From positions 62,001-126,000 of the forward strand of contig CAJJBE010000005.1 of assembly GCA_905182335.1 (NCBI GenBank): a stretch of DNA of 64,000 nucleotides. Reading direction: 5' to 3'. Shown here piece by piece: positions 55,358 to 63,830 of the stretch. The notes under the pieces are model-generated. The model was not told the DNA's origin, did no database searches, and saw nothing but the letters and a program-made list of their open reading frames with translations. Made by a program: the position numbers and the translations under genes. Within the stretch, counting starts at the first letter, position 1; each line of letters starts with the position of its first letter. This DNA is from Flavobacteriales bacterium UBA4466 (GTDB lineage Bacteria; Bacteroidota; Bacteroidia; Flavobacteriales_D; Crocinitomicaceae).

Positions 55358-55492
55358 ATGACTGAGAAATACCTGCGCTATCTTTGGAAGAGTAAACAGT
55401 TTCCATCTGTACAAAAAACACTTACGAATGTGGCAGAAATAATCTCGAAGGAATTTGAAAACCTAGAAATATATTTGATTCACAGGCTTTAA
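55358..55492 (+). pseudogene. Probable N-terminal remnant of a DUF2851-family gene
   Basis: A 44-codon frame beginning MTEKYLRYLWKSKQFP. That opening resembles the start of DUF2851 proteins (about 430 aa, usually a T-E-x-F-L-x-Y-[IL]-W-K pattern), but the frame ends after 44 codons and the rest of the domain is missing. It is followed by the PspC-like gene. As far as I recall DUF2851 and PspC genes neighbour each other in related genomes, which would fit a deletion here, but I cannot check that. Alternatively it is a short gene of its own. Confidence 0.35.
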
Positions 55493-55571
55493 TAGCCCTT
55501 AATAAGTATTATTACTCTCGTAAAAAATGCTTATCTTGCGGTGTAGGAAACAAAGTACTAAAGAGACTTTA

Positions 55572-55802
55572 ATGATACAGAAAATTATATTCTTTTTTGA
55601 GATGAGATCCTTTGGAGTCTGCGGTTGGTGGGCAAGTAAATTAGGTATAAGCAGTTCTAAAGTACGAGTTGGCTTTATCTATTCATCCTTTATTGCACTT
55701 GGGTCACCTTTACTTATCTACTTAATTATGGCCTGGATACTTGAGCATAAGCATTATTTCAAGCTCCAACGTAAGAAGAGAAATACAATATGGGAGCTAT
55801 AG
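55572..55802 (+). CDS. PspC-like small membrane protein
   Basis: 76 residues from the ATG at 55572 (an upstream TTA/ATG at 55527 adds 15 residues of poor quality). The domain pattern FGVCGWWASKLGISSSKVRV followed by a hydrophobic helix (about 40-65) matches PspC, which in other bacteria takes part in the phage-shock response to membrane stress. The downstream spacer has no psp genes. Divergent from the usual PspC in the first residues (GVCGWWASK where GVCGGLAEY is common). Confidence 0.75.
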   Translation: MIQKIIFFFEMRSFGVCGWWASKLGISSSKVRVGFIYSSFIALGSPLLIYLIMAWILEHKHYFKLQRKKRNTIWEL

Positions 55803-55980
55803 CGCTAATAAGATCTTATTTTAACAGCTTGACTATTTCTATTTCACAAACTGATTTGAGTTTCTTTTATTTAGTGTATCCGTTTCGGAATTAATAAAGA
55901 ATATTACTCTTTGGTTTCATGTGTTTCCCTCATAAATAATGAGCTAAAAAGCAGCCGTGTAGCTAGAAGTTTATTATTGT

Positions 55981-55988
55981 TATATTTG
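55981..55988 (+). promoter_or_regulatory. Candidate -7 box of the symporter gene
   Basis: TATATTTG matches TAnnTTTG exactly, 40 bases before the ATG at 56029. A matching -33 TTG at 19 bases is not seen (TGTA there). Confidence 0.4.
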
Positions 55989-56028
55989 TTCCTCGTTCAA
56001 ATAAATTGAAACTAAACTATAACTCATA

Positions 56029-57972
56029 ATGAGATATTTACTTGGATTTTTATTAGCCCTACTGCCAATTTTAAGCAATGCCCAACAAGAAGGGAATGCA
56101 ACTACAGATACACTATTTGCTCTTAATGGAGATACACTATTTGCTTCTGTTGTCATCAATTACGAGTTAGTTCCTGATTCTATTAATCAGTCATTAGGTG
56201 TAATAATATCTAAAAGTGACACTACGTTCTTAAACGTTAAGAAAGGGCTCGATGAGCAGATTGATTTAGCGTTTAGGCCAATAGCAGATTTCATTGGAGC
56301 CATAATCTTTAAATCAATAAAGTTAGGGTCAGTAAATCAAAATTCTGAATTTACAGTTAACAAGGAAGACATTGCATCAGCAGGAGGAGCTTTAGATGTT
56401 TGTTTTAATGATTTCAAAATCAATGAGTCTAAATCAGTTGAAAGTTTTTCTATTATTAAAGGAGATGCTGAGATAAAAGAGGTTGATGGGCAGGAGTATT
56501 TAGTTATTACTTCGCCAGGAACAATTAAATTAGCAATAACAGGAACTTACTTCAATGTTCCACTTGTATTAATTATATTAATACTTGGAGCACTTTTCTT
56601 TACAATTTTCTTCAAATTCGCAAATTTCACGTTGATAAAAACGGCGGTTAAAATTGTTAAGGGAGATTACGATGAAATTGATGATCACACTTCTGATATT
56701 GCAGAAGGAGACTCTACTCCGGGAGGAGATGTGTTTGAAACGATTGGTGTTGAGGCTGAGGGAGAGGTTTCTCACTTTCAGGCATTAACAGCAGCGTTAT
56801 CTGCAACTGTTGGTTTAGGTAATATTGCTGGTGTTGCTGTTGCAATATCTTTAGGTGGTCCAGGTGCAACATTTTGGATGATTCTTGCAGGTTTCTTAGG
56901 AATGGCTACAAAATTTACTGAATGTACATTGGGAGTTAAGTATAGAGAGGTTACTGAAGATGGGACCGTGCATGGTGGCCCAATGTATTACCTTTCAAAA
57001 GGGCTGAAAGAAAGAGGGTTAAGTGGTCTTGGTAAAGTATTGGCTATTTTCTTTGCAATTATGTGTGTTGGAGGTTCTTTCGGAGGAGGGAATATGTTCC
57101 AGGCAAATCAGGCGGCAGCTCAAATTTCTGGTAAATTAGGATTAGAGGGAGGCGCTGCTGGCGTTATCATCGGTTTAGTCATGGCGATTATTGTTGGTAT
57201 AGTTATTATCGGAGGTATTAAACGAATAGGTTCAGTTACTGAAAAAGTTGTGCCATTCATGGCAGTAATATATGTAGGTGCTGCACTAGTTATTATCGGA
57301 ATTCATTATGCTTCGATTCCTACCGCTTTTGGTTTAATTTATGATGGTGCATTCAACTCAAGCGCTGCATTAGGTGGTGTTGTAGGAGTGTTAATTGTTG
57401 GTTTTCAAAGAGCAGCATTTTCTAATGAAGCTGGTGTTGGATCTTCAGCTATTGCACATTCAGCCGTTAAAACTAAGTATGCTGCAAGTGAAGGAATTGT
57501 AGCTTTACTTGAGCCATTTATTGATACTGTGATTATTTGTACAATGACGGCTTTAGTATTGATCATTACAAATATTGAAGGAGGATTTATTGACTATGGT
57601 AGTAAATCTGGAATTGGAGGGATTGAATTAACAGCAGAGGCTTTTAATTCAACAATACCATATTTTGATTGGGTATTAATGGTTGCCGCAGTTTTATTTG
57701 CTATATCTACCATGTTATCTTGGTCTTATTATGGCTTGCAAGCATGGAAATACCTTTTTGGTAAGGGTAATATTGCTGATACAGTGTATAAATTAATTTT
57801 CTTAATGTTTGTCGTTGTTGGTTCTTCAATTAGTCTTGGTGCAGTAATTGATTTCTCTGATGCGATGATTTTTGCAATGGTATTCCCGAATATTATTGGA
57901 TTAATACTTCTTGCTCCTAAAGTAAAAGAAGAGCTTGTGAAATATAAAAAAGTAATCAAGACTGTGGAGTAA
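56029..57972 (+). CDS. AGCS-family sodium:alanine symporter with N-terminal extension and insert
   Basis: 647 residues of the alanine or glycine:cation symporter family. The core includes [49 protein letters not shown] and [15 protein letters not shown], all AGCS signatures. Unusual: a signal peptide ([16 protein letters not shown], residues 4-19), then about 50 residues, then the normal first transmembrane unit ([17 protein letters not shown], 79-95), and a segment of about 70 residues (about 103-172) between that and the next helix ([19 protein letters not shown]). Standard family members lack this insert as far as I recall. It may form an extra periplasmic domain. Confidence 0.88.
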   Translation: MRYLLGFLLALLPILSNAQQEGNATTDTLFALNGDTLFASVVINYELVPDSINQSLGVIISKSDTTFLNVKKGLDEQIDLAFRPIADFIGAIIFKSIKLGSVNQNSEFTVNKEDIASAGGALDVCFNDFKINESKSVESFSIIKGDAEIKEVDGQEYLVITSPGTIKLAITGTYFNVPLVLIILILGALFFTIFFKFANFTLIKTAVKIVKGDYDEIDDHTSDIAEGDSTPGGDVFETIGVEAEGEVSHFQALTAALSATVGLGNIAGVAVAISLGGPGATFWMILAGFLGMATKFTECTLGVKYREVTEDGTVHGGPMYYLSKGLKERGLSGLGKVLAIFFAIMCVGGSFGGGNMFQANQAAAQISGKLGLEGGAAGVIIGLVMAIIVGIVIIGGIKRIGSVTEKVVPFMAVIYVGAALVIIGIHYASIPTAFGLIYDGAFNSSAALGGVVGVLIVGFQRAAFSNEAGVGSSAIAHSAVKTKYAASEGIVALLEPFIDTVIICTMTALVLIITNIEGGFIDYGSKSGIGGIELTAEAFNSTIPYFDWVLMVAAVLFAISTMLSWSYYGLQAWKYLFGKGNIADTVYKLIFLMFVVVGSSISLGAVIDFSDAMIFAMVFPNIIGLILLAPKVKEELVKYKKVIKTVE

Positions 57973-57975
57973 TTT

Positions 57976-58234
57976 ATGTCACTTCCTGTGAGAAAGAAAC
58001 AAGGGTTGATGGGCTTATTTATTGTAAGATTATTAATTGCATACCCTCCAGCTTATAATTTACTTTTTTACTAAAGTAAAGAAGCCCATAATAACTTCGA
58101 CAGAAGCGCTTGCACTTTACAGTGAATTTATCCAGAAAGAGGAGCAGGTTTATCGAGAGAAGAAAGAAAAGAAAAGTCGTTATAATACTCCGCCAGCTAA
58201 ATTTGATCCAAACACTTATGATGTGAAAGATTAG
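57976..58234 (+). pseudogene. Possible small gene with a frameshift in a T6 run
   Basis: An ATG frame (57976-58074) reads MSLPVRKKQGLMGLFIVRLL and stops just after a T6 run near 58064-58069; another frame (from a TTG at 58037, to 58234) continues as TKVKKPIITSTEALALYSEF and ends DPNTYDVKD. If one T of the run is removed, the two join into a continuous frame of about 85 codons. So this may be a frameshifted gene, a sequencing or assembly error in a homopolymer, or two coincidental frames. The 3' part looks protein-like (helix with acidic and basic residues); no family known. Confidence 0.35.
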
Positions 58235-58464
58235 TTGCATTTAGTCATATCTAGTAGGCAAGTAGATATTGTGATTACATTTGCTTCAAATGGATTGGGC
58301 TCAAATGAACAGCTGAAAAAGATATTTGTTATTCCTTAGGAATTGTATAATTTGATTAAAGATTCGACGGTTTATCAAATAAATAAGCCCGACAGCATTC
58401 GTCCGAAATCAAAATTGATAGATTACTAATTGTTTGATGATATTAAGCACGATATAAAAGTAGA
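58235..58464. other. Spacer between the frameshifted ORF and apt
   Basis: In the frame that continues from the preceding ORF, a string of codons is interrupted only by stops at 58232 and near 58337 and ends with ELYNLIKDSTVYQINKPDSI..., stopping near 58426. It looks coding-like but has no start and no family. It may be decayed gene material or chance. Confidence 0.3.
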
Positions 58465-58998
58465 ATGAAAAATATTGAAGAAGAGTTAAGATATGCCATT
58501 CGTGATATCCAGAACTTCCCAAAAGAGGGGGTTATATTTAAGGATATTACACCTATAATGACGAACCCTGTGTTATCAAATGATGTAGTAGATGCAATGT
58601 ATCATAAGTATAAAACGAAGGGTATTGATGCGGTTGCTGGAATTGAAAGCAGGGGGTTTCTCTTTGGATACCCATTGGCTATGCGATTAAATGTACCTTT
58701 TGTCTTAATTCGAAAGAAAGGAAAACTCCCATATGATAAAATCAGCCATGATTATGATCTTGAGTATGGTAGCGCGACAATTGAAATACATACTGATGCT
58801 TTGAAGACTGGAGATAGGGTATTGATTCATGATGACCTGCTCGCTACAGGAGGGTCCGCTGAGGCAGCAGGAGTTTTAGTAGAGAAATCAGGGGCAATAG
58901 TTTATGGGTTCGATTTTCTTGTTTCTATAGATTTTTTAAAAGGAGCAAATAAATTGATCAAATTTTCTAACAAAATCACTAGTTTAGTAGCCTATTAA
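58465..58998 (+). CDS. apt: Adenine phosphoribosyltransferase
   Basis: Salvage of adenine to AMP with PRPP. 177 residues. The PRPP motif is VLIHDDLLATGGSAEAA; upstream FPKEGVIFKDITPIM and AGIESRGFLFGYPLAMRL are characteristic. Length normal. Monocistronic by spacing: 33 bases to the acyl-CoA dehydrogenase gene. Confidence 0.96.
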   Translation: MKNIEEELRYAIRDIQNFPKEGVIFKDITPIMTNPVLSNDVVDAMYHKYKTKGIDAVAGIESRGFLFGYPLAMRLNVPFVLIRKKGKLPYDKISHDYDLEYGSATIEIHTDALKTGDRVLIHDDLLATGGSAEAAGVLVEKSGAIVYGFDFLVSIDFLKGANKLIKFSNKITSLVAY

Positions 58999-59031
58999 TA
59001 AGAACGACTCATCTATTTAAGATATTAAAGA

Positions 59032-60171
59032 ATGAATTTCGAAATGAATGATAATCAGAAAATGATCGCCCAAATGGTACGTGATTTTGCCGAAAAAGAA
59101 ATAAGACCAAATATAGTTCAATGGGATAATGATGAGTATTTTCCAGTTGATACCATGAAGAAAATGGGTGAGCTAGGGCTTCTGGGTGTTTATATTCCGG
59201 AAGACTATGGAGGTAGTGGATTCAGTTATTTTGAATATGTTACAGCCTTAATTGAACTTGGGAAAGTTTGTGGAGGTATTGGCTTGAGTGTCGCTGCGCA
59301 TAACTCACTGTGTACTGGGCATATATATTATCACGGCACTGAAGCTCAGAAAAGGAAGTACTTACCTAGACTTGCTTCAGGAGAGTTTATTGGGGCGTGG
59401 GCATTAACTGAGCCGAACACAGGTTCTGATGCTATGCGTATGAAAACGACTGCAGTCAAAGATGGCGATCAATGGGTTATCAACGGTGCTAAAAACTGGA
59501 TTACACACGGGCTTTCTGGAGATGTTGCTGTTGTTTTAGTTCGGACAGGCGATCTTTTAGATAGTAAAGGTATAACTGCTTTTATAGTAGAAAAGGGTAC
59601 ACCAGGATTTTCTGCAGTTAAAATAGGAGGAAAATTAGGAGTAAGAGCAAGTGAAACGGCTGAGCTTATCTTTGATAACGTAAGAGTCCCCGAGGAAAAT
59701 GTAATAGGGGAAGTTGGAATGGGATTCGTTCAGGCGATGCAAATTCTAGATGGTGGTCGTATTTCAATTGCAGCACTTTCTTGTGGGATTGCACGTGGAG
59801 CATACGAAGCTTCTGTTAAGTACGCTAAAGAAAGAGAGCAATTCGGGAAACCAATAGCTCAGTTCCAAGCAATAGCGTTTAAATTAGCAGACATGGCTAC
59901 TGAAATTGAGGCGGCTGAATTGTTGACGTTCCAGGCGGCTTACATGAAAAACAAAAAGCTCCCAATGACTAAGCAAGGAGCTTATGCGAAGTATTTTTCG
60001 AGTGAAGTTTCCGTGCGCTGTGGAAATGAGGCGGTGCAAATTATGGGAGGTTATGGCTACACAAAAGAGTATCCAGCTGAAAAATTCTTACGTGATGCTA
60101 AACTAATGACGATAGGTGAAGGAACATCAGAGATACAAAAAGTAGTTATTTCTAGAGAAATTTTAAAATAA
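59032..60171 (+). CDS. Acyl-CoA dehydrogenase (short/medium-chain type)
   Basis: FAD-dependent dehydrogenase that starts beta-oxidation. 379 residues, typical. FAD and substrate motifs GAWALTEPNTGSDAMRM and WVINGAKNWITHG are present; the catalytic Glu sits near residue 362 in the segment GYTKEYPAEKFLRDAKL; and the C-terminal half has IARGAYEASVKYAKEREQF. Butyryl- versus medium-chain specificity is not readable by eye. No electron-transfer flavoprotein genes are adjacent. Confidence 0.95.
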   Translation: MNFEMNDNQKMIAQMVRDFAEKEIRPNIVQWDNDEYFPVDTMKKMGELGLLGVYIPEDYGGSGFSYFEYVTALIELGKVCGGIGLSVAAHNSLCTGHIYYHGTEAQKRKYLPRLASGEFIGAWALTEPNTGSDAMRMKTTAVKDGDQWVINGAKNWITHGLSGDVAVVLVRTGDLLDSKGITAFIVEKGTPGFSAVKIGGKLGVRASETAELIFDNVRVPEENVIGEVGMGFVQAMQILDGGRISIAALSCGIARGAYEASVKYAKEREQFGKPIAQFQAIAFKLADMATEIEAAELLTFQAAYMKNKKLPMTKQGAYAKYFSSEVSVRCGNEAVQIMGGYGYTKEYPAEKFLRDAKLMTIGEGTSEIQKVVISREILK

Positions 60172-60175
60172 GCAG

Positions 60176-60205
60176 TTGCAATTAAGATTTTAGTTTGTAT
60201 ATTTG
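60176..60205 (+). promoter_or_regulatory. Bacteroidota-type promoter of rpsU
   Basis: TTG at 60176-60178, a 19-base spacer, then TATATTTG at 60198-60205, an exact -7 match. The rpsU ATG is 32 bases downstream. The same spacing is seen in the gap and tRNA promoters. Confidence 0.75.
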
Positions 60206-60237
60206 CCAACCAATTAAAGGAAAAAATACACACACAT

Positions 60238-60429
60238 ATGTTAATTATCCCAGTAAAAGAAGGAGAAAACATCGAAAGAGCGATAAAGAAGTATAAAAAG
60301 AAATTTGAAAAGACTAAAGTTATGAGAGAACTTAGAAGTCGTAAAGAATTTGTTAAGCCTTCTATCCTTAAAAGACAAGAAAGAATTAAAGCATCTTACA
60401 AGCAAAGAATGCAATCTGCTGAGATGTAG
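60238..60429 (+). CDS. rpsU: 30S ribosomal protein S21
   Basis: 63 residues: MLIIPVKEGENIERAIKKYK at the N-terminus, then a lysine- and arginine-rich helical tail (KKKFEKTKVMRELRSRKEFV). This is S21, which joins the 30S subunit near the mRNA 3' end of 16S rRNA. Own promoter upstream and a strong terminator downstream (60457-60485), which also overlaps the xerC start. Confidence 0.97.
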   Translation: MLIIPVKEGENIERAIKKYKKKFEKTKVMRELRSRKEFVKPSILKRQERIKASYKQRMQSAEM

Positions 60430-60456
60430 CATGTAACATTTTATTATAATATACGT

Positions 60457-60485
60457 AAGAGGAACCTATGGTTCCTCTTTTTTTT
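60457..60485 (+). terminator. Strong hairpin terminator whose loop contains the xerC start
   Basis: AAGAGGAACC (60457-60466), loop TAT (60467-60469), GGTTCCTCTT (60470-60479), then T to 60485: a perfect ten-pair stem with a T-run. The ATG of the xerC gene is 60468-60470, so the start codon lies in the loop and the first stem base. rpsU transcription should end here. Confidence 0.9.
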
Positions 60486-61373
60486 ACTCAAAAGTTTTTA
60501 GATTATCTCGCTTCCGAAAAGCGGTTTTCTGAACATACAATTTTGGCGTACAAAAAAGATGTTGAGCAGTTTTTAGAATTTTCTTACATTAAAAGTGAAG
60601 TTGATATAAAAGAAGTGAACTCAAAACTTATTCGGGGATGGATGGTTTCTTTAATAGATAATGGAATAGAATCTACGTCTGTCAATAGAAAGTTGTCAAC
60701 TCTCCGCACCATGTTTAAGTGGCTAATGAGGGAGGGTGTAATCGATAATAATCCTATTAAATCGGTAAAAGGCCCAAAGAACAATAAGCGATTACCGTCA
60801 TTTGCCCAACAGTCTGATGTACATTTAGAAAATATAAAGAGTCTCTTTAATGACGATTTTGAGGGGGTTCGAGATTTACTGATGTTCGAAATGTTATATC
60901 AAACAGGCGTTAGATCTAGTGAGCTAATTAATTTATTGGATGTAAGGGTTTCTAATAATCAAATACGAGTGCTTGGAAAAAGAAATAAGGAAAGAATAAT
61001 TCCAATCTCCACGGAGCTATCGTCATTAATTAATTTGTATCGAGAAAAAAGAAAAGAAATTGATCCATTTCCGGAATGTTTTTTTTTGTTAAAAAGCGCT
61101 AAAAAACTATACCCTAAGTTTGTCTATAGAAAAATAAATAATTACCTTGGAGAGGTGACGGGGTTGGAGAAGAAAAGCCCACATATCTTGAGACACACCT
61201 TTGCTACGCACATGCTAAATAACGGAGCGAGCTTGGAAGTGTTGAAGGAGATTTTAGGACATACAAGTTTAGCGGCAACACAAATCTACACGCATAATTC
61301 TTTTTCTCAGTTGACAAATATTTATTCACAATCCCACCCTAGGGGTCAAAAAAAAACAAACAGATGGATTTAA
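60468..61373 (+). CDS. xerC: Tyrosine recombinase, XerC-like
   Basis: 301 residues. Complete active site: R149 (YQTGVRSSELINL), K171, H239 and R242 (PHILRHTFATHML), H265 (LGHTSLAATQIYTH) and Y274. N-terminal SAM-like domain (about 7-90). It resolves chromosome dimers at dif with a partner XerD; XerC versus XerD is not certain from sequence. The only possible start is the ATG at 60468 in the rpsU terminator loop, because an in-frame stop lies at 60456. The 3' end overlaps hpf by ten bases. Housekeeping context argues against a mobile-element integrase. Confidence 0.93.
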   Translation: MVPLFFTQKFLDYLASEKRFSEHTILAYKKDVEQFLEFSYIKSEVDIKEVNSKLIRGWMVSLIDNGIESTSVNRKLSTLRTMFKWLMREGVIDNNPIKSVKGPKNNKRLPSFAQQSDVHLENIKSLFNDDFEGVRDLLMFEMLYQTGVRSSELINLLDVRVSNNQIRVLGKRNKERIIPISTELSSLINLYREKRKEIDPFPECFFLLKSAKKLYPKFVYRKINNYLGEVTGLEKKSPHILRHTFATHMLNNGASLEVLKEILGHTSLAATQIYTHNSFSQLTNIYSQSHPRGQKKTNRWI

Positions 61374-61657
61374 AAATAAACGCAGTACATTTCACAGCTG
61401 ACCAAAAATTAGTTGAATTTATCAGTGAGAAAATTAATAAGCTTGAATTAATGTATGACCAAATCATTTCAAGCGAGGTCTATTTAAGGCTAGATAGAAG
61501 TGATACAAAAGAAAATAAAATTGCAGAGGTTAAGGTAATGATTCCAGGGAATGAATTGTTTGCAAAAAAACAATGTAAGAGTTTTGAGGAAGCTGCTGAT
61601 TCTGCAGTTCAGGCTTTAAAAAGGCAGATTTCTAAATCCAAAGAGAAAACGAATTAA
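61364..61657 (+). CDS. hpf: Ribosome hibernation-promoting factor, short form
   Basis: 97 residues of the HPF/YfiA/RaiA family (N-terminal LKINAVHFTADQKLVEFI, centre LELMYDQIISSEVYLRLD, C-terminal SFEEAADSAVQALKRQI). It binds the 30S decoding region and stops translation in stationary phase. The short form lacks the C-terminal dimerisation domain. It overlaps the 3' end of xerC by ten bases and is followed by a terminator. Confidence 0.94.
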   Translation: MDLKINAVHFTADQKLVEFISEKINKLELMYDQIISSEVYLRLDRSDTKENKIAEVKVMIPGNELFAKKQCKSFEEAADSAVQALKRQISKSKEKTN

Positions 61658-61683
61658 TTATTGTAAAGAAGGTTTTTTGTGGG

Positions 61684-61720
61684 TGAGCGATTATTTATCG
61701 CTCATTTTTCTTTTTTTTTT
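61684..61720 (+). terminator. Rho-independent terminator after hpf
   Basis: TGAGCGAT (61684-61691), TATTT loop, ATCGCTCA (61697-61704) and a T-rich tract to 61720. Ends the xerC-hpf transcript before the tRNA promoter. Confidence 0.92.
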
Positions 61721-61730
61721 CAAAAAGATA

Positions 61731-61760
61731 TTGGATAAACAAATTAGTTCCTTACATTTG
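61731..61760 (+). promoter_or_regulatory. Strong promoter of the tRNA-tuf operon
   Basis: TTGG at 61731-61734 (-33) and TACATTTG at 61753-61760 (-7), spacing as in the rpsU and gap promoters. It starts a transcript for tRNA-Thr, -Tyr, -Gly and perhaps tuf. Confidence 0.8.
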
Positions 61761-61788
61761 CACTCCTTAAACGGGAAACGAATTAAGA

Positions 61789-61806
61789 AAGTTCTTTAAC
61801 ATATTG
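61789..61806 (+). promoter_or_regulatory. boxA-like antitermination motif in the tRNA leader
   Basis: AAGTTCTTTAACATATTG. The core CTTTAACA resembles the bacterial boxA (TGCTCTTTAACA), and a similar string is usual in rRNA leaders of Bacteroidota. It lies between the promoter and the first tRNA. By inference from rRNA operons it binds NusB-S10. Confidence 0.55.
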
Positions 61807-61823
61807 ATATTTAAAATAACTAA

Positions 61824-61897
61824 GCCGATGTAGCTCAGCTGGCTAGAGCAGCTGATTTGTAATCAGCAGGTCGGGGGTTCGAGTCCCTCCATCGGCT
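61824..61897 (+). tRNA. tRNA-Thr (anticodon TGT)
   Basis: 74 bases. Acceptor GCCGATG pairs with CATCGGC, discriminator T. D-arm TAGCTCAGCTGGCTAGAGCA and T-arm with GGTTCGAGTCC are standard. The anticodon loop is CTGATTTGTAATCAG with anticodon TGT. CCA not encoded. Confidence 0.97.
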
Positions 61898-61905
61898 CAG
61901 GTTCT

Positions 61906-61987
<82 letters not shown>

Positions 61988-62013
61988 CAGTTAATTTATT
62001 TGTCATTTTATAA

Positions 62014-62086
62014 GCGGGAGTAGCTCAGTTGGTAGAGCGTCAGCCTTCCAAGCTGAGGGTCGCGAGTTCGAATCTCGTCTCCCGCT
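62014..62086 (+). tRNA. tRNA-Gly (anticodon TCC)
   Basis: 73 bases. Acceptor GCGGGAG pairs with CTCCCGC, discriminator T. Anticodon loop CAGCCTTCCAAGCTG with TCC. 26 bases after tRNA-Tyr. Confidence 0.97.
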
Positions 62087-62205
62087 CATCTTTTAAGAAC
62101 GGCAATGCCGACTTAGATTTTGAAGTGAATCGATTACTGTGGTAATTGTGAAGTTTTGATTTCTTTTTTTATCGGTAATGTCTATGAAGAGAATTAATTT
62201 TTTTT

Positions 62206-62221
62206 CACCCAATATTGGGTG
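62206..62221. repeat. Perfect 16-bp palindrome upstream of tuf
   Basis: CACCCAATATTGGGTG, an uninterrupted self-complementary sequence. A short G then five T follow (GGATTTTTG), so it could be a weak terminator or attenuator behind the tRNAs. It lies about 54 bases before the tuf ATG. Confidence 0.65.
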
Positions 62222-62274
62222 GGATTTTTGTATATAATAAAGGTTTATTTTTTAACTAAGAAACACACAAAACA

Positions 62275-63462
62275 ATGGCTAAGGAAACATTTGATCGTTC
62301 CAAACCACACGTAAACATTGGAACTATTGGTCACGTCGATCACGGGAAAACGACTTTAACTGCTGCTATCTCTAGCGTACTCGCTGGTCAAGGTTTAGCA
62401 GAAACCCGCGATTTCTCTTCAATCGATAACGCACCTGAGGAAAAAGAACGTGGTATTACTATTAACACATCTCACATTGAGTATGCAACTGCTAACCGTC
62501 ATTACGCACACGTAGACTGTCCAGGTCACGCTGATTACGTAAAGAACATGGTTACTGGTGCCGCTCAGATGGACGGTGCTATCTTGGTAGTTGCTGCTAC
62601 TGATGGACCAATGCCTCAGACTCGTGAGCACATATTATTAGGACGTCAGGTTGGTGTTCCAAGAATGGTAGTGTTCATGAATAAAGTGGATATGGTCGAT
62701 GATGAAGAATTACTTGAGTTAGTTGAAATGGAAATCAGAGAGTTGTTAGAATTCTATGAGTACGATGGCGAAAACACTCCTGTAATACCTGGATCTGCAC
62801 TTGGTGCATTGAATGGAGAAGAAAAATGGGTTACTGCAATTAATGAATTAATGGATGCAGTTGATACATGGATTGAATTACCTCCACGTGAGATTGATAA
62901 GCCATTCTTAATGCCTGTTGAAGATGTATTTACGATTACTGGTCGTGGTACTGTAGCAACTGGTCGTATTGAGACCGGTGTTGTTAATACGGGTGATGCT
63001 GTTGATATTTTAGGAATGGCTGCTGCTAATTTAGAATCGACATGTACTGGAGTTGAAATGTTCCGCAAGATTCTAGATAGAGGTGAAGCTGGTGATAACG
63101 TTGGTTTATTATTACGTGGAATTGAAAAGGCTCAAATTAAACGTGGAATGGTAATCTGTAAAAAAGGTTCAACTACTCCTCATACTGAGTTTAAAGCTGA
63201 GATTTATGTTTTAAAGAAAGAAGAAGGTGGTCGTCACACTCCTTTCCATAATAAATATCGTCCTCAGTTCTACCTAAGAACTACAGATGTTACTGGTGAG
63301 ATTTTCTTGACTGATGGTCGTGAAATGGTAATGCCAGGAGATAACGTTTCAATTACTGTTAAGTTAATTGTACCGGTAGCAATGAACAAAGGTTTACGCT
63401 TCGCTATCCGTGAGGGTGGTAGAACTGTAGGTGCAGGCCAGGTTACTGAAATTATCGCATAA
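62275..63462 (+). CDS. tuf: Elongation factor Tu
   Basis: GTPase that delivers aminoacyl-tRNA to the ribosome. 395 residues. G1 GHVDHGKT, G2 RGITI, G3 DCPGHADY, G4 NKVDM, and G5 SAL (GSALGALNG). All domains are present, ending [10 protein letters not shown]. It lies between tRNA-Gly and tRNA-Trp, followed by secE and nusG, the common order in bacteria. Confidence 0.99.
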   Translation: MAKETFDRSKPHVNIGTIGHVDHGKTTLTAAISSVLAGQGLAETRDFSSIDNAPEEKERGITINTSHIEYATANRHYAHVDCPGHADYVKNMVTGAAQMDGAILVVAATDGPMPQTREHILLGRQVGVPRMVVFMNKVDMVDDEELLELVEMEIRELLEFYEYDGENTPVIPGSALGALNGEEKWVTAINELMDAVDTWIELPPREIDKPFLMPVEDVFTITGRGTVATGRIETGVVNTGDAVDILGMAAANLESTCTGVEMFRKILDRGEAGDNVGLLLRGIEKAQIKRGMVICKKGSTTPHTEFKAEIYVLKKEEGGRHTPFHNKYRPQFYLRTTDVTGEIFLTDGREMVMPGDNVSITVKLIVPVAMNKGLRFAIREGGRTVGAGQVTEIIA

Positions 63463-63488
63463 TAATAGTAGATAATAATATATAAAGG

Positions 63489-63509
63489 GGGGAGTTCGCT
63501 CCCCTTTTT
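63489..63509 (+). terminator. Terminator or attenuator after tuf
   Basis: GGGGAG, tetraloop TTCG, CTCCCC and five T. Close to the tuf stop (27 bases). Because tRNA-Trp begins three bases later, read-through or a further promoter is needed for tRNA-Trp, secE and nusG. Confidence 0.85.
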
Positions 63510-63511
63510 AT

Positions 63512-63584
63512 ACGGGTGTAGCTCAGTTGGTAGAGTACTGGTCTCCAAAACCATTGGTCGTGGGTTCGAACCCTACCGCCCGTG
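63512..63584 (+). tRNA. tRNA-Trp (anticodon CCA)
   Basis: 73 bases. Acceptor ACGGGTG pairs with CGCCCGT (one T:G pair), discriminator G as expected for tRNA-Trp. Anticodon loop TGGTCTCCAAAACCA with CCA. Thirteen bases before secE. Confidence 0.97.
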
Positions 63585-63597
63585 CTAAATTGATGAA

Positions 63598-63816
63598 ATG
63601 TCAAAAGTTAAAGAATATTTTAGTGAAACTGTGACCGAGATGGCACACAGGGTTACATGGCCGACATGGAAAGAATTACAAAGTAACACGATTATTGTCG
63701 TTGTCGCTTCTGTCCTTATAGCCATTACAATTTTTGTAATGGACTTTGTTTTCGGAATTACTGGAGATAATGGATCTACATGGAGAGGTTTACTAGGATT
63801 TATTTATAATTTATAA
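63598..63816 (+). CDS. secE: Preprotein translocase subunit SecE
   Basis: 72 residues: short cytosolic amphipathic helix (VTWPTWKELQSNT) and one membrane span (about 29-52). Length and the WPTWKE motif are typical of the single-span SecE in Bacteroidota. Downstream of tRNA-Trp and 14 bases upstream of nusG, as in many bacteria. Confidence 0.96.
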   Translation: MSKVKEYFSETVTEMAHRVTWPTWKELQSNTIIVVVASVLIAITIFVMDFVFGITGDNGSTWRGLLGFIYNL

Positions 63817-63830
63817 ACTCTAATCGGGAT

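Noticed and set aside
54962..55414. Minus-strand frame opposite the OmpA C-terminus
   Set aside because: It crosses the terminator at 55300-55332 and is the reverse of a clear OmpA domain.
60468..61373. Tyrosine recombinase as a mobile-element integrase
   Set aside because: Its neighbours are rpsU and hpf, there are no attachment repeats or cargo genes, and its length and active site match a housekeeping XerC or XerD.
62419..63554. Antisense open frames over tuf and the tRNA-Trp region
   Set aside because: They mirror the codon pattern of the highly conserved tuf gene on the other strand and have no start signals or family likeness.
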